Assembly: GCA_013112715.1 (NCBI GenBank)
Contig: JABFGB010000020.1
Coordinates: forward strand, 61,318-125,317
Reading direction: 5' to 3'
Source: Chloroflexota bacterium
Lineage (GTDB): Bacteria; Chloroflexota; Anaerolineae; Aggregatilineales; J027
Length of the DNA stretch: 64,000 nucleotides
Each line of letters opens with the position of its first letter. The stretch's first letter is position 1. Both the position numbers and the translations under genes were made by a program. The notes beneath the pieces were generated by a model. The model ran no database searches, was not told where the DNA came from, and was given only the letters and a program-made list of their open reading frames with translations. Of the stretch, positions 53,801-62,200 are shown piece by piece.

Positions 53801-55531
53801 CAGCCAGCTTGGAGTTCCGGCAGGCATGGGCGTGGGGGTTTCGACAGCGCCAAAATCCTCAAACAGCGTTTCTTCGTCCCACAGTGTCGGGACAGGCTCG
53901 TTTGCCGCTGGTGGCGGGGATTCCTCGACCAACCAATCTGGCAGCGCGTCTTCTGCCGCTTCAGGTTTGCGGCCACCCATTGCCAACAATGCCGCCACTT
54001 CTTCAGCGGATGGTGGGCGAGCGGCGGCCCGTAATTGTTCTAATTCCTCGTCGGGATTCTCGCCAAAGCTGAATTCTTCGACATCGGCAAAAATGGATGG
54101 TGGTTCATTATCGGCAGCGGTTTGGGCCTCTTCGCTTAACCAACCGGGCAATTCTTCATCTTCTGCCTGTTGGATTTCTGCCAACAATCCCGTGAAACCT
54201 GTGGATTTGCGCGGCGGTTTTGCTGATTCAGTGGTGGTGAAATCCGGTATATCATCCAACCAACTGGGGGTTGGCGCTACTACTTCTGGTTTTTGGCTTG
54301 GCGATTCCGCGATCCAATCCGGCAAGGGTGCTTCGGCAGTGGTATCCCCGAATAGGTCACTCGCATTGACGGTTGGGGCGGTTTCGGCGACATCGGCGAA
54401 CCAATCGGGTAATTCATCTTCACCCGAAACGGCAGGGGATGGCGTTGGGGTCAGGCTGGCTTTGGCCGGACTCGGCTGACTCAGTGAGCTTGCCATTTCG
54501 TTAAACCAGTCATCCGGGGCTGGCAAATCGGCGGTTTTAGGTTTGCCGCCAAAATCCGCGCCGGGAGTAAACCAATCCGGCAAATCATCGGCTGGGGTCG
54601 GACTCATCACCTCAGCCATCCAGTCCGGCAACTCTTGGGCGGCGGTACTGCGTCCGGGGCTGCGCGTTGGGGCAATGCTTTCGGGCGTATTGAATACATC
54701 GGTGATCTGGCTGATCCAATCTGGTGCAGGGCCAGCCACCGAGGTTGCCGCATCAGCTGTCCACTTGAGACGCGACAGCACAAACGCCCCTTCAGGTAAG
54801 GTGGCCTGATTTCCGCTGCTATAAATTAAGCGCAGGCTTTCATACGGCGCGAGGGCCTCCACTTTTTCTAGGAAAGGTTTGGCGTCGTCTGGACGGCGGG
54901 TTTCGATCCACAGTTTTGCCATCAGTAAATTCAATGGCAAACAATCGGGCAGCACCCGCAGCACTTCTAGGGCGAGTTCACCTGCCTCCAATAAATGTCC
55001 CGCGTCCCACAATGCCGTTGCCAACCGAACACGCAAATCTAAGCGATTGGGTTGCTCAACTAGACTTCGCCGCAGTTCCGTAATGGCCTGCTCGTACATC
55101 CCACTGCTGAGATACTGTTGAGCAAGAGCGGCGCGGGTAAGTTGGATTTTGCGAGGACTGGCTTCATCCCGGCGTTTATAGAGACGCTTGAGTTCATTAA
55201 TGATGACGTTATTGTTTGGCATCTGTTCATTGGCGCGTTCCATATGCCAGATAGCCTGATTTAACTGCTGCTGATTTTCGTAGATGGAACTCATGCCGAC
55301 ATGGGCCACAAAATCGTTGGGGTCGGCGCTTAAAAGGCGTGGAAAAACTTGGGCGGCCTCTTCATGGCGGGCTTTTTCTAATAAAGCCTTGCCGAGTAAA
55401 CGATATGTTTCCACATTTTTGGGGTAATGCTGCAAAATGTGGCGACAATGCCCGATGACTTCCTCTAGCGCTTCACGTTGAAGTAAGAGGTCAAGTTCAT
55501 CTAGGTAGGCACGGAGAGTTGTTGTAGACAT
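50834..55531 (-). CDS. Giant TPR protein with Trp-motif array (about 1565 residues)
   Basis: The N-terminal 270 residues are TPR-like helices (AYLDELDLLLQREALEEVI, YPKNVETYRLLGKALLEKAR, QQYLSSGMYEQAITELRRSL). The rest is acidic and low-complexity, with more than 30 short Trp-centred motifs (LPDWMAEV, LPDWFADV, TPSWLDDI, TGWLTELD, ADWLSSFG), ending in PPDWFK. They alternate with a second motif around F-x-x-L/M-F-x-D-(D)-L (EFASLFEDEL, DFDKMFGTPT, GFDDLFQDMS). Long tandem units occur at about 940-1250. No signal peptide or membrane segment. Function unknown; probably a scaffold. ATG at 55531; a TTG two codons upstream is also possible. Confidence 0.8.
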   Translation of the reverse strand: MSTTTLRAYLDELDLLLQREALEEVIGHCRHILQHYPKNVETYRLLGKALLEKARHEEAAQVFPRLLSADPNDFVAHVGMSSIYENQQQLNQAIWHMERANEQMPNNNVIINELKRLYKRRDEASPRKIQLTRAALAQQYLSSGMYEQAITELRRSLVEQPNRLDLRVRLATALWDAGHLLEAGELALEVLRVLPDCLPLNLLMAKLWIETRRPDDAKPFLEKVEALAPYESLRLIYSSGNQATLPEGAFVLSRLKWTADAATSVAGPAPDWISQITDVFNTPESIAPTRSPGRSTAAQELPDWMAEVMSPTPADDLPDWFTPGADFGGKPKTADLPAPDDWFNEMASSLSQPSPAKASLTPTPSPAVSGEDELPDWFADVAETAPTVNASDLFGDTTAEAPLPDWIAESPSQKPEVVAPTPSWLDDIPDFTTTESAKPPRKSTGFTGLLAEIQQAEDEELPGWLSEEAQTAADNEPPSIFADVEEFSFGENPDEELEQLRAAARPPSAEEVAALLAMGGRKPEAAEDALPDWLVEESPPPAANEPVPTLWDEETLFEDFGAVETPTPMPAGTPSWLSDAPDLSEDQAEFTTLFEDETPDWLTDVPAQSAAPISGTDVLPEIAAREEATFSFENDDWLMGETESTKASTTLPVFQLDEESPAAGDEIDWLTDAVATDTPSLTLEKVEQESAEEFASLFEDELVTPPPAAEKRLGVTGDLPWRQGTTESSAETGSIDEFAVLFDSQLPQQPSTSTPSRLGVTGDLPWRQDTDSDVFASPGRASSLDEVDWNVLESEAMPEPPTSAEPLETVSEQTPVDDLAAWLNVPPQTSSIAQDVSDEEFTDLFNDDLIPGTAWLDDVQQQAAVPDIPDFLTADENEEVPEWMRDIEPIQSVAPEVTDSELDAMFSTPVDDFSAIGEPSTGWLTELDSTSTADDWASSLEAPSTKLDISDADFDKMFGTPTDDLSSIGEPSTGWLTELDNAPADDWVSSLEAPSTKLDVSDADFDKMFGTPVGDLAAVDKPSTGWLTDFESPTAGATVDLSEEISDDWLLSMPSALSNTLGTEVSDDDLSRLLGDDFGEVGASSSQSFESTFDDLSAISTPSTGWLDDLEEGTAKPESAADWLSSFGHTEPPEAIPQTPQPEFGSLFDDLSEIEAPRTGWLDDLEEGTAKPESAADWLSSFGHTEPPEAIPQAEQIPDWLSGDFDDNEAIEPQVTAKSDMEALFGDLSEIGEPHTGWLEDVESEIAEPESAADWLSSIGKSESSAPIPMAEPAEELPDWLAGVEIEEEPETTVAGFDDLFQDMSVVAEESTGWLDLDEQELEESTEASLAAEWQDDLLLEESDVESAAAPDWLSDDIRLDTSDIQMAGDFDERPARAAAKESEERKPADNIDVFLASITSADQNRITDQTEAMISELDQLTGFKLRELKPEEVEAATRPSSPVPTTLPEEFPDEADFGFDKAEVTPVAPKRDLPDTNMEFDDAFPMQWDEPAKPKQKRGRRLFGKRKEPTVEVEPEALPVATPASFDFDHDPPWLRRQKGAAPSIDFDESAFGEDDDTPPDWFK
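51957..52051 (-). repeat. 95-bp exact internal DNA repeat (copy 1)
   Basis: Identical to 52122-52216 over 95 bp at a period of 165 bp (55 codons). It encodes the LDDLEEGTAKPESAADWLSS unit of the giant protein. Confidence 0.88.
52122..52216 (-). repeat. 95-bp exact internal DNA repeat (copy 2)
   Basis: Exact partner of 51957-52051. A further pair of similar segments lies at about 52500-52567 and 52650-52720. Confidence 0.88.
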
Positions 55532-55676
55532 GAGCAACGGCCCGCTTCGTTGGTGCGTTATTTACGCTTCCTTACGTTACTTTCATTATCCTATGACCAG
55601 CGCAAAAATACAACTCTAGTTCTGGTTCAAACCCCGTTAGGGATTCGCAACAGTTCGGTTAAGTTTTGGCCGGGTG

Positions 55677-55682
55677 TATAAT
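55677..55682 (+). promoter_or_regulatory. Candidate -10 box before the radical SAM gene
   Basis: A consensus TATAAT 40 bp before the start of the gene at 55723. No convincing -35 is seen 17 bp upstream (TTCGGT at 55654). Confidence 0.45.
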
Positions 55683-55722
55683 AGACATAAATAGGCAATA
55701 AAGGACTTAAGGGACTTTTGCC

Positions 55723-56793
55723 ATGATTACGACTACAACAGATTTACAGTCTGCGCTTGACCAAATGACTGTCCCCGGTTCACTATACACCATCGTGGAC
55801 AAAGATGAAAAATCGCTACGCTGTACGGCCTGTGGGCATAATTGCCTGATTAAAAATGGGCGACATGGGATTTGCAGGGTGCGCTTTAATCAAGAGGGGC
55901 AACTGCGCGTGCCCTATGGCTATGTGGGGGCGCTGCAATGTGATCCGGTTGAAAAGAAGCCTTTTTTTCATATCGCCCCCGGCACGGATGCGTTTAGTTT
56001 TGGGATGCTTGGTTGCAATTTGCATTGTTCCTACTGCCAAAATTGGGACATTTCCCAGACACTTAAAGACGATGACGCCGGACGTGACCCGCTGGTGATT
56101 ACCCCTGAGCAGTTGGTGGATTTAGCACAACAATACCGGGCGCGGTCGGTAACGAGTACCTACAATGAACCGCTAATTACGACCGAGTGGGCGGTTGATA
56201 TTTTCAAACTGGCGAAGAAGGCCGGATTTTATACCTTGTATGTTTCCAGTGGTAACGCCACTCAAGAGGTCATTGATTATTTACAACCCCACCTGACGGG
56301 TTACAAGATTGACCTAAAATCCATGCGTGACAAACCCTATCGTCAATTGGGGGCGGTTTTGCAGCATGTCTTGGATACCATCAAGATGGTTCATGAAGCG
56401 GGTATTTGGCTGGAAGTGCTGACGCTGGTCGTGCCGGGGTTTAATGATAGCGAAGCCGAACTGCGGGATGCGGCCAATTATATTGCAGGCATATCCCCCG
56501 ATATTCCTTGGCATGTGACGGCTTTCCATCCTGATTACAAAATGATGGAACCCCCGCCCACCACGACAGCCAAACTGATTCGCGCCTGTGAAATTGGGGC
56601 AGAAGCCGGATTGCGATATGTGTATGCAGGGAATATTCCGGGGCGGGTTGGGCCGTGGGAAGATACACGCTGTCCCGCCTGTCAAACCACGCTGATTCGA
56701 CGCATCGGCTACCGGATTATGGAAAACCGCTTATCTGCGACAGACGGTAAATGCCCACACTGCCAAAGTGTGATACCCGGCATCTGGCATTAA
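55723..56793 (+). CDS. amrS: AmmeMemoRadiSam system radical SAM enzyme
   Basis: A 356-residue radical SAM protein of the AmrS/PflA-like family. The cluster motif is CNLHCSYC (CX3CX2C, about residue 95). Before it is a Cys cluster (RCTACGHNCLIKNGRHGICRV, positions about 28-48 split) and at the end a zinc-ribbon-like Cys set (CPACQTT...CPHCQS). In other genomes the family lies beside AMMECR1 and Memo-like proteins, but no such genes are in this window. The reaction is not established. AAGGGA is 9 nt before the ATG. Confidence 0.85.
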   Translation: MITTTTDLQSALDQMTVPGSLYTIVDKDEKSLRCTACGHNCLIKNGRHGICRVRFNQEGQLRVPYGYVGALQCDPVEKKPFFHIAPGTDAFSFGMLGCNLHCSYCQNWDISQTLKDDDAGRDPLVITPEQLVDLAQQYRARSVTSTYNEPLITTEWAVDIFKLAKKAGFYTLYVSSGNATQEVIDYLQPHLTGYKIDLKSMRDKPYRQLGAVLQHVLDTIKMVHEAGIWLEVLTLVVPGFNDSEAELRDAANYIAGISPDIPWHVTAFHPDYKMMEPPPTTTAKLIRACEIGAEAGLRYVYAGNIPGRVGPWEDTRCPACQTTLIRRIGYRIMENRLSATDGKCPHCQSVIPGIWH

Positions 56794-56871
56794 GCTACAT
56801 CTCAGTGTATCATTTCTGGGTTAGGGCAGGCATCCCTGCTCATCCATAATGACGCGCTTGGAATAGGTCGC

Positions 56872-57189
56872 ATGATTAGAATTGTCCCCAAATATAAACT
56901 GTTGATGTCCTACGATATTAAACCGGAATCACAGGAGGTTTATTATCGCTTTGTTACGACGGATTTTGTGCCGGCCTTGCGACTTATGCACATTTATATG
57001 ACCGACGTGCATCATACGCTGTGGGGCAATTATCCCGTTCGATTGGTCGAATTTGTAGCGGAATCCAAAGAAATCATTCACGAGGCACTCGACAGTGAGC
57101 GGTATAAACAGCTAGAAGAAAAGCTCAAGACCTACACCGAAAACTACAGTCGCAAGGTGATTCGTTACCGCGACGGATTTCAGATGTAA
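56872..57189 (+). CDS. Small conserved-looking protein of unknown function
   Basis: A 105-residue protein, MIRIVPKYKLLMSYDIKPES at the start, with alternating strands and helices of a ferredoxin-like (dimeric alpha/beta barrel) type and a Tyr/Lys-rich C-terminal helix (YKQLEEKLKTYTENYS). No metal motif. It lies between amrS and a DPM-synthase-like gene on the same strand (78 and 24 nt spacers). I do not recognise the family; the fold is a guess from residue pattern. Confidence 0.65.
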   Translation: MIRIVPKYKLLMSYDIKPESQEVYYRFVTTDFVPALRLMHIYMTDVHHTLWGNYPVRLVEFVAESKEIIHEALDSERYKQLEEKLKTYTENYSRKVIRYRDGFQM

Positions 57190-57213
57190 CCTCCACTTTT
57201 CGAGGCCCATTCC

Positions 57214-57978
57214 ATGAAACTAACGGTTGTATTGCCCACGTATAATGAGGCAGAAAATCTGCCCCGCATTGTAATGGATCTGTTCGATCTCAAAATCCCC
57301 GATACGGACCTCTCCATTTTGGTGGTAGACGATAATTCACCAGACGGTACAGGCAAGATTGCTGACGATTTGGCGGAAGAATTTCCGGGTCGGATGAGCG
57401 TTTTACATCGGCAGGGCAAAGAGGGCTTGGGGAAAGCCTATCGTGCTGGATTTTCCAAAGCGATTGCGGATGGCGCGGAAGCCATCTTACAAATGGACTG
57501 CGATTTTTCCCACCAGCCGCGTTATATCCCCCAAATGGTTGACCAGTTAAAAACCCATGATATGGTCTTAGGGTCACGCTTTGCCAAAGGCGGCAGTGTG
57601 GATATTGCGTGGGCATGGTGGCGCAAACTACTCAGTTGGTTTGCCAACAGTGTCTATATCCAGTTGATTCTGCGTGTGCCGATTCGGGATATGACAGGTG
57701 GATATAAGCTGTGGCGGCGCGAAACCTTGATTGGTGTCGGGCTAGATCGTATACACTCCAACGGCTATATCTTCCAAACCGAAATGACGTATGTGGCGCT
57801 GCGTTTGGGATATAAGGTCAAGGAAATCCCGATCTATTTCCCTGACCGCACCATCGGCGAATCCAAGATGAGTTTCCTCATTAGTTATGAAGCGGCGGCG
57901 CGGGTGTTCCAAGTGCTGAAACGTCACCGCAAACTCACACCCCAAGATCGGGCTACCCAATTACCCGATGAGAGCTAG
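57214..57978 (+). CDS. Polyprenol monophosphomannose synthase-like GT2
   Basis: A 254-residue GT2 glycosyltransferase of the DPM1 type. It has VVLPTYNEAENLPRIV, the nucleotide-binding VVDDNSPDGTG, the metal-binding MDCDFSHQP (DXD) and the acceptor region DMTGGYKLWRRE. It should transfer mannose or a similar sugar from a nucleotide to polyprenyl phosphate, the donor for the GT-C enzymes of the window. No C-terminal membrane helices. It converges on the deacetylase gene with 1 nt between. Confidence 0.88.
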   Translation: MKLTVVLPTYNEAENLPRIVMDLFDLKIPDTDLSILVVDDNSPDGTGKIADDLAEEFPGRMSVLHRQGKEGLGKAYRAGFSKAIADGAEAILQMDCDFSHQPRYIPQMVDQLKTHDMVLGSRFAKGGSVDIAWAWWRKLLSWFANSVYIQLILRVPIRDMTGGYKLWRRETLIGVGLDRIHSNGYIFQTEMTYVALRLGYKVKEIPIYFPDRTIGESKMSFLISYEAAARVFQVLKRHRKLTPQDRATQLPDES

Positions 57979-57979
57979 G

Positions 57980-59002
57980 TTATTCAATGAGAGCCAGATT
58001 GGGAATCGGGCCAATCACGGCGACGTACTTCGCTGACATCCAGCCAATTTGCCCGTTGATTTCCACTTGATACCAACCCTCCGCACGACCTATCACGGTA
58101 ACAGGTGTTTCAATCGGCACATCGGCCACCAAAATTTCGGCGTTGGTAGATGGGGTGGCACGCAGACGCACATAATCCAGTGTCACACCGGGAAGCGTTG
58201 CTCCGGGGATGCCTTGTCCCCGCACAGGCGGCACACCTAAACGAATTGGCATCGTGTTAGGGGCATCAAAAGGACGCGGGAGGGCTTCAAAACTCGCACC
58301 GACATCTTGTAAATATTCCAAAAAGCTCGGTAGGATACGCTCTGTGACGCGGTTGACATCATGCAGCCCAATCACCACGCCATCCCCATATGAAAACACG
58401 CTGAAATAGGCCCGGTCCAACGATGAGCCACCTGTAAGATTGTTGATGACTTGTTCGTCAATCTCGGCAGCAGATTTGCCATTATCCCCAAAGCCGCAGT
58501 CATTGCCCGATACATGCCAGTTATAACTGATGATTTGCTCACCTTCCCGCACTGGAAATGGTTTGACACCCCCGCCGGGTTGCCGGAAAAGTTTGGGTTG
58601 AGCATCGTAAGGCGAGAGTTCTGGGCCAAGTGCATCTCGAATGGCGGCTTCGGTACGGTCATAGGAGGCTTGTACATCTTCATCGGGTGCGCCTGCATAG
58701 ACCCCCGGTTCTTGCCATAGATGGTTCCCAATGGTGTGGCCTTCGCGGATGATGCGCTGCAAGCTGGCCTCATTAGCCTCAATTTGGAAGCCAATGACAA
58801 AAAAGGTCGCTTTGGCGTTGTATTCGGCAAGGATGTCCAAGATTGGCGGGGTATAGGCCGCGGTCGGGCCGTCTTCAAAAGTCAGATACACACGGAATGG
58901 GCCGGAATCGGCGTGGGCCTCCGGGGACTGTGGTGGAAAGAAGGTCAGCACTAGGATAAAGATGGTGCATACAAAACCTGTAAACCGCAGATGCTTTGGC
59001 AT
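57980..59002 (-). CDS. Secreted polysaccharide deacetylase with C-terminal SH3b domain
   Basis: A 340-residue exported protein: signal peptide (about 1-32), NodB homology domain (about 38-250) and SH3b domain (about 270-335). The NodB motifs are YLTFEDGPT (usual TFDDGP, here Glu in place of the first Asp), EGHTIGNHLW (HXXXH metal ligands) and RQPGGG. The SH3b domain suggests cell-wall binding, so peptidoglycan or another envelope polymer is the likely substrate. AGGAG lies 8 nt before the ATG; an upstream ATG at 59050 lacks a site. Confidence 0.82.
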   Translation of the reverse strand: MPKHLRFTGFVCTIFILVLTFFPPQSPEAHADSGPFRVYLTFEDGPTAAYTPPILDILAEYNAKATFFVIGFQIEANEASLQRIIREGHTIGNHLWQEPGVYAGAPDEDVQASYDRTEAAIRDALGPELSPYDAQPKLFRQPGGGVKPFPVREGEQIISYNWHVSGNDCGFGDNGKSAAEIDEQVINNLTGGSSLDRAYFSVFSYGDGVVIGLHDVNRVTERILPSFLEYLQDVGASFEALPRPFDAPNTMPIRLGVPPVRGQGIPGATLPGVTLDYVRLRATPSTNAEILVADVPIETPVTVIGRAEGWYQVEINGQIGWMSAKYVAVIGPIPNLALIE

Positions 59003-59224
59003 GAATCCCCTCTCCTTTTCATAAGTTTTGCCGAGTATAACCTTGTACATGGGGCGCAGGGTTTCAACGCTTGCTTCACGATTGACCTCCGCTGTCAGGT
59101 CAGGTAAGGTTGAGAATGCAATCTAGCCGTGACGCAAGCATATAGAACCCGTACTATGTAGGTGCATTATCCGTCGCTACAATTGCCTGCTGTTTATCCA
59201 TCGGATTTATGAAAGTCGCTGAGG

Positions 59225-62200
59225 ATGCCTCGTTTATTACGCCGCCTATCGCCTGATTTTATTATCATTGTGGGCCTGTTTATCGTCCCATTGTTGTTTT
59301 TTGCCCCCGTTACACTCGGTGGACGGACACTCATCCCCGCCGATAACCTGTATCAAGCTGAACCGTATGCCACCGAACGCGAACAGGCAGGCGCACCGGA
59401 AATTCCCCATAATGCGCTGCTGTCTGACGTTGTGCTGCAAAATTATCAGTGGAAAACGTTTATCCGTGAAAATCTAAGCGAGGGTGAAATTCCACTGTGG
59501 CAACCGAATCAATTTGCCGGGACGACGTTCCTCGCCAATGGTCAGCACAGCATGTTGTATCCCTTCAGCGTGATTTATTATGTGCTGCCCCTTGATGCGG
59601 CCTATGGTTGGTTTACGGTGAGTCAATTATGGCTGGCTGGGTTGCTGATGTACGTATATGTGCGGGGGATTGGCCTGAGTCGGATTGCAGGACTGATCGC
59701 GGCGCTCACTATTCAACTCAGCAGTTTTTTAATCGTCTCCACTGTCCACCCGATGATTCAAGCAAGTGCGGCGTGGCTGCCTCTTGAATTGTTGATGATT
59801 GAATATGCCCTGCTGCGAAAGCCCTTCCCCGGTACAGGTGGCAGACCGAACCGCCTGACATGGGTGTTGATTGGCGCGGTGGGTTTGGGAATGGCGCACT
59901 TAGCAGGGCATATCGAGATTGTTTATTACACCTTGTTGGTGATGGCTTTTTATGCCGTCTGTCGTCTGATTTGGATGTGGTGGCCCAATAAAACGGATTG
60001 GCGAAAATTGATTGCCCCATCACTGGCATTGGTAGTTATGGTCGCGCTTGGGTTCGGTATTGGGGCGGTGCAATTTATTCCGGGGGTGGAGGCGGCGAAT
60101 AACAGCTTTCGCACGGATCGGCAAGATTCATTGGATGAGGTGTTGGGATATGCCCTGCCCAATCGCCATATCGCCAAATTTCTGATGCCGAATATTTATG
60201 GTAATCCAGCCCATCACAGCTATTGGGATGTATTTAAATGGGAAACGGTATCGCAAGATTGGCAGCGGCCTGACCCTGCCGACCCTACTGACCCCACCAA
60301 AAGCACCCGCGTCACCAATACCGATTTTGGGATCAAGAATTACGTTGAGGGCGGGGTGTATGTAGGGATTTTGCCCCTGCTGCTGGCGTTGTTTGGGGTG
60401 TATGCGGGGTTAAGAAGATACAACCTCACCCCTCAACCCCCTCTCCAACGTGGCGAGTTGCGACAGCCACCCTATCGCGGGATATTTGGCTTGCTGGCGC
60501 TTATTTCACTGACGTTTATGTTTGGCCTGCCAACCTATGCTGTACTCTATTATGGCCTTCCGGGGGTTGACCAACTGCATACGCCATTTCGATGGATTTG
60601 GCCTTTTACGGTGTGTGTGGCGGTGTTGGCGGCATTTGGAGCAGAGGCGCTACAAAAATCGCGTGGGGAGGCCGAACATGGGGAGCAGTATTATCAGACC
60701 GAGGCGGCGCGACATCCCTTTTATCTTTTGTCAAAACGCGGGGGATGGGGCTTGATTTGGGCTGGGATTGCGATTCTGGTCGGGTTGATGGGCAGTCGGA
60801 TTTTTTACAGTCAAGCCGATGGGTTGGTCGAGCGGGTTTTTGATGGCCTATCGAAAGCCAATGAGACTTTCCCGAATGCCAAAGCCTTTTATAGCTACGA
60901 ATTTCGTAATGTGCTCATTTTTGGCCTGATGGTGTTGGGCACGGGAGCAGTATTTCGGATAAGCCGTTGCCCGATATATTTACGGCGGGGTGATCGCAAA
61001 ATTCCGATTTGGCAGGTCATGGCCGTGCTGCTAATTCTAATTGACCTGTTTGCAGCAACCTTTGACTTTAATACCGCTGCCAAAAAGGAATGGCTGAATT
61101 ATAAGCCTGAGCCGATTGCATGGCTGCAACAGCGGATGGCGGAAGAAGGGCCATTCCGCATTCATGGATATAAATGGGGGCGTGATCCAATCCCACAAAA
61201 TGCAGGGTGGCAATATGGTCTTCAGGACGTAAGAGGCTACGACAGCCTCTTTAGTAAAGAATATGCGGATTTATTGGCGCAAACTGTACCCCAGAACGGC
61301 CTCGCCTATAATCAGATTTTCCCGATCAGTGGTGTCTACGATGATCCCAATGCGCTTGCCAGCCCGATTCTCGATCTGCTGAATGTGCGCTACGTCATCA
61401 CGGATTGGTTAATTCAAGAACCGGAAAAACTCGGTTATGAGGAGGTCTATGTCAATGCGGGGGTGCGGATTTATCGCAATCTGAATGCCCTGCCACGCGC
61501 CTATACCCTGCCGATTGACTCCCAGACGCCACACCCGACTTATCTACCCGCATTGGATAACGTTGATGCGCCATTGGGGACGGCGACTATCACAGCCTAT
61601 CAAGATATTACAGTCATGGTAGATGCGACGGTTGAGCAGGATTCATGGTTGGTCTTGGCAGACAGTTATGATGAGGGCTGGCGGGCCTTTGTGCGTCCAT
61701 TGGGGGGCACGGAAGACGACGAAAAAGAAATTGATGTCCAACGGGTCAATGGCAATTTACGGGCTGTCCAACTAAAGCCGGGGGCATGGACCATTCGTTT
61801 CCGCTATAGTCCAGTCAGCTTCCAAATCGGCGCATTTAGCAGTTTTGTCAGTGGCATGTTGGTGATTTTTCTAACCCTGCTGTGGCTGTGGATGACGTTT
61901 GTAGGAGAGCATTCAGAGGGCGATACCGGACGGCGAGTCTTAAAAAACAGCGTCGCGCCAATCGCCCTGAATTTGTTTAACCGCCTGATTGATTTCGCCT
62001 TCGCATTTATCATGCTCCGTATTTTGGCACCGGAAAATGCGGGAATTTATTATTACGCGATTGTCGTGTTTGGCTGGTTCGATATTTTTACCAATTTTGG
62101 CCTCAACACCCTGCTGACCCGGGATATTTCGCGCGATAAGGATGCGGCGGGACGTTATCTTTATAACACCACTCTGCTGCGCATTGGATTAGCGGGGTTA

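Noticed and set aside
55620..55660. GGTTCAAACCCC, resembling a tRNA T-arm
   Set aside because: No matching acceptor, D or anticodon arms could be folded around it on either strand.
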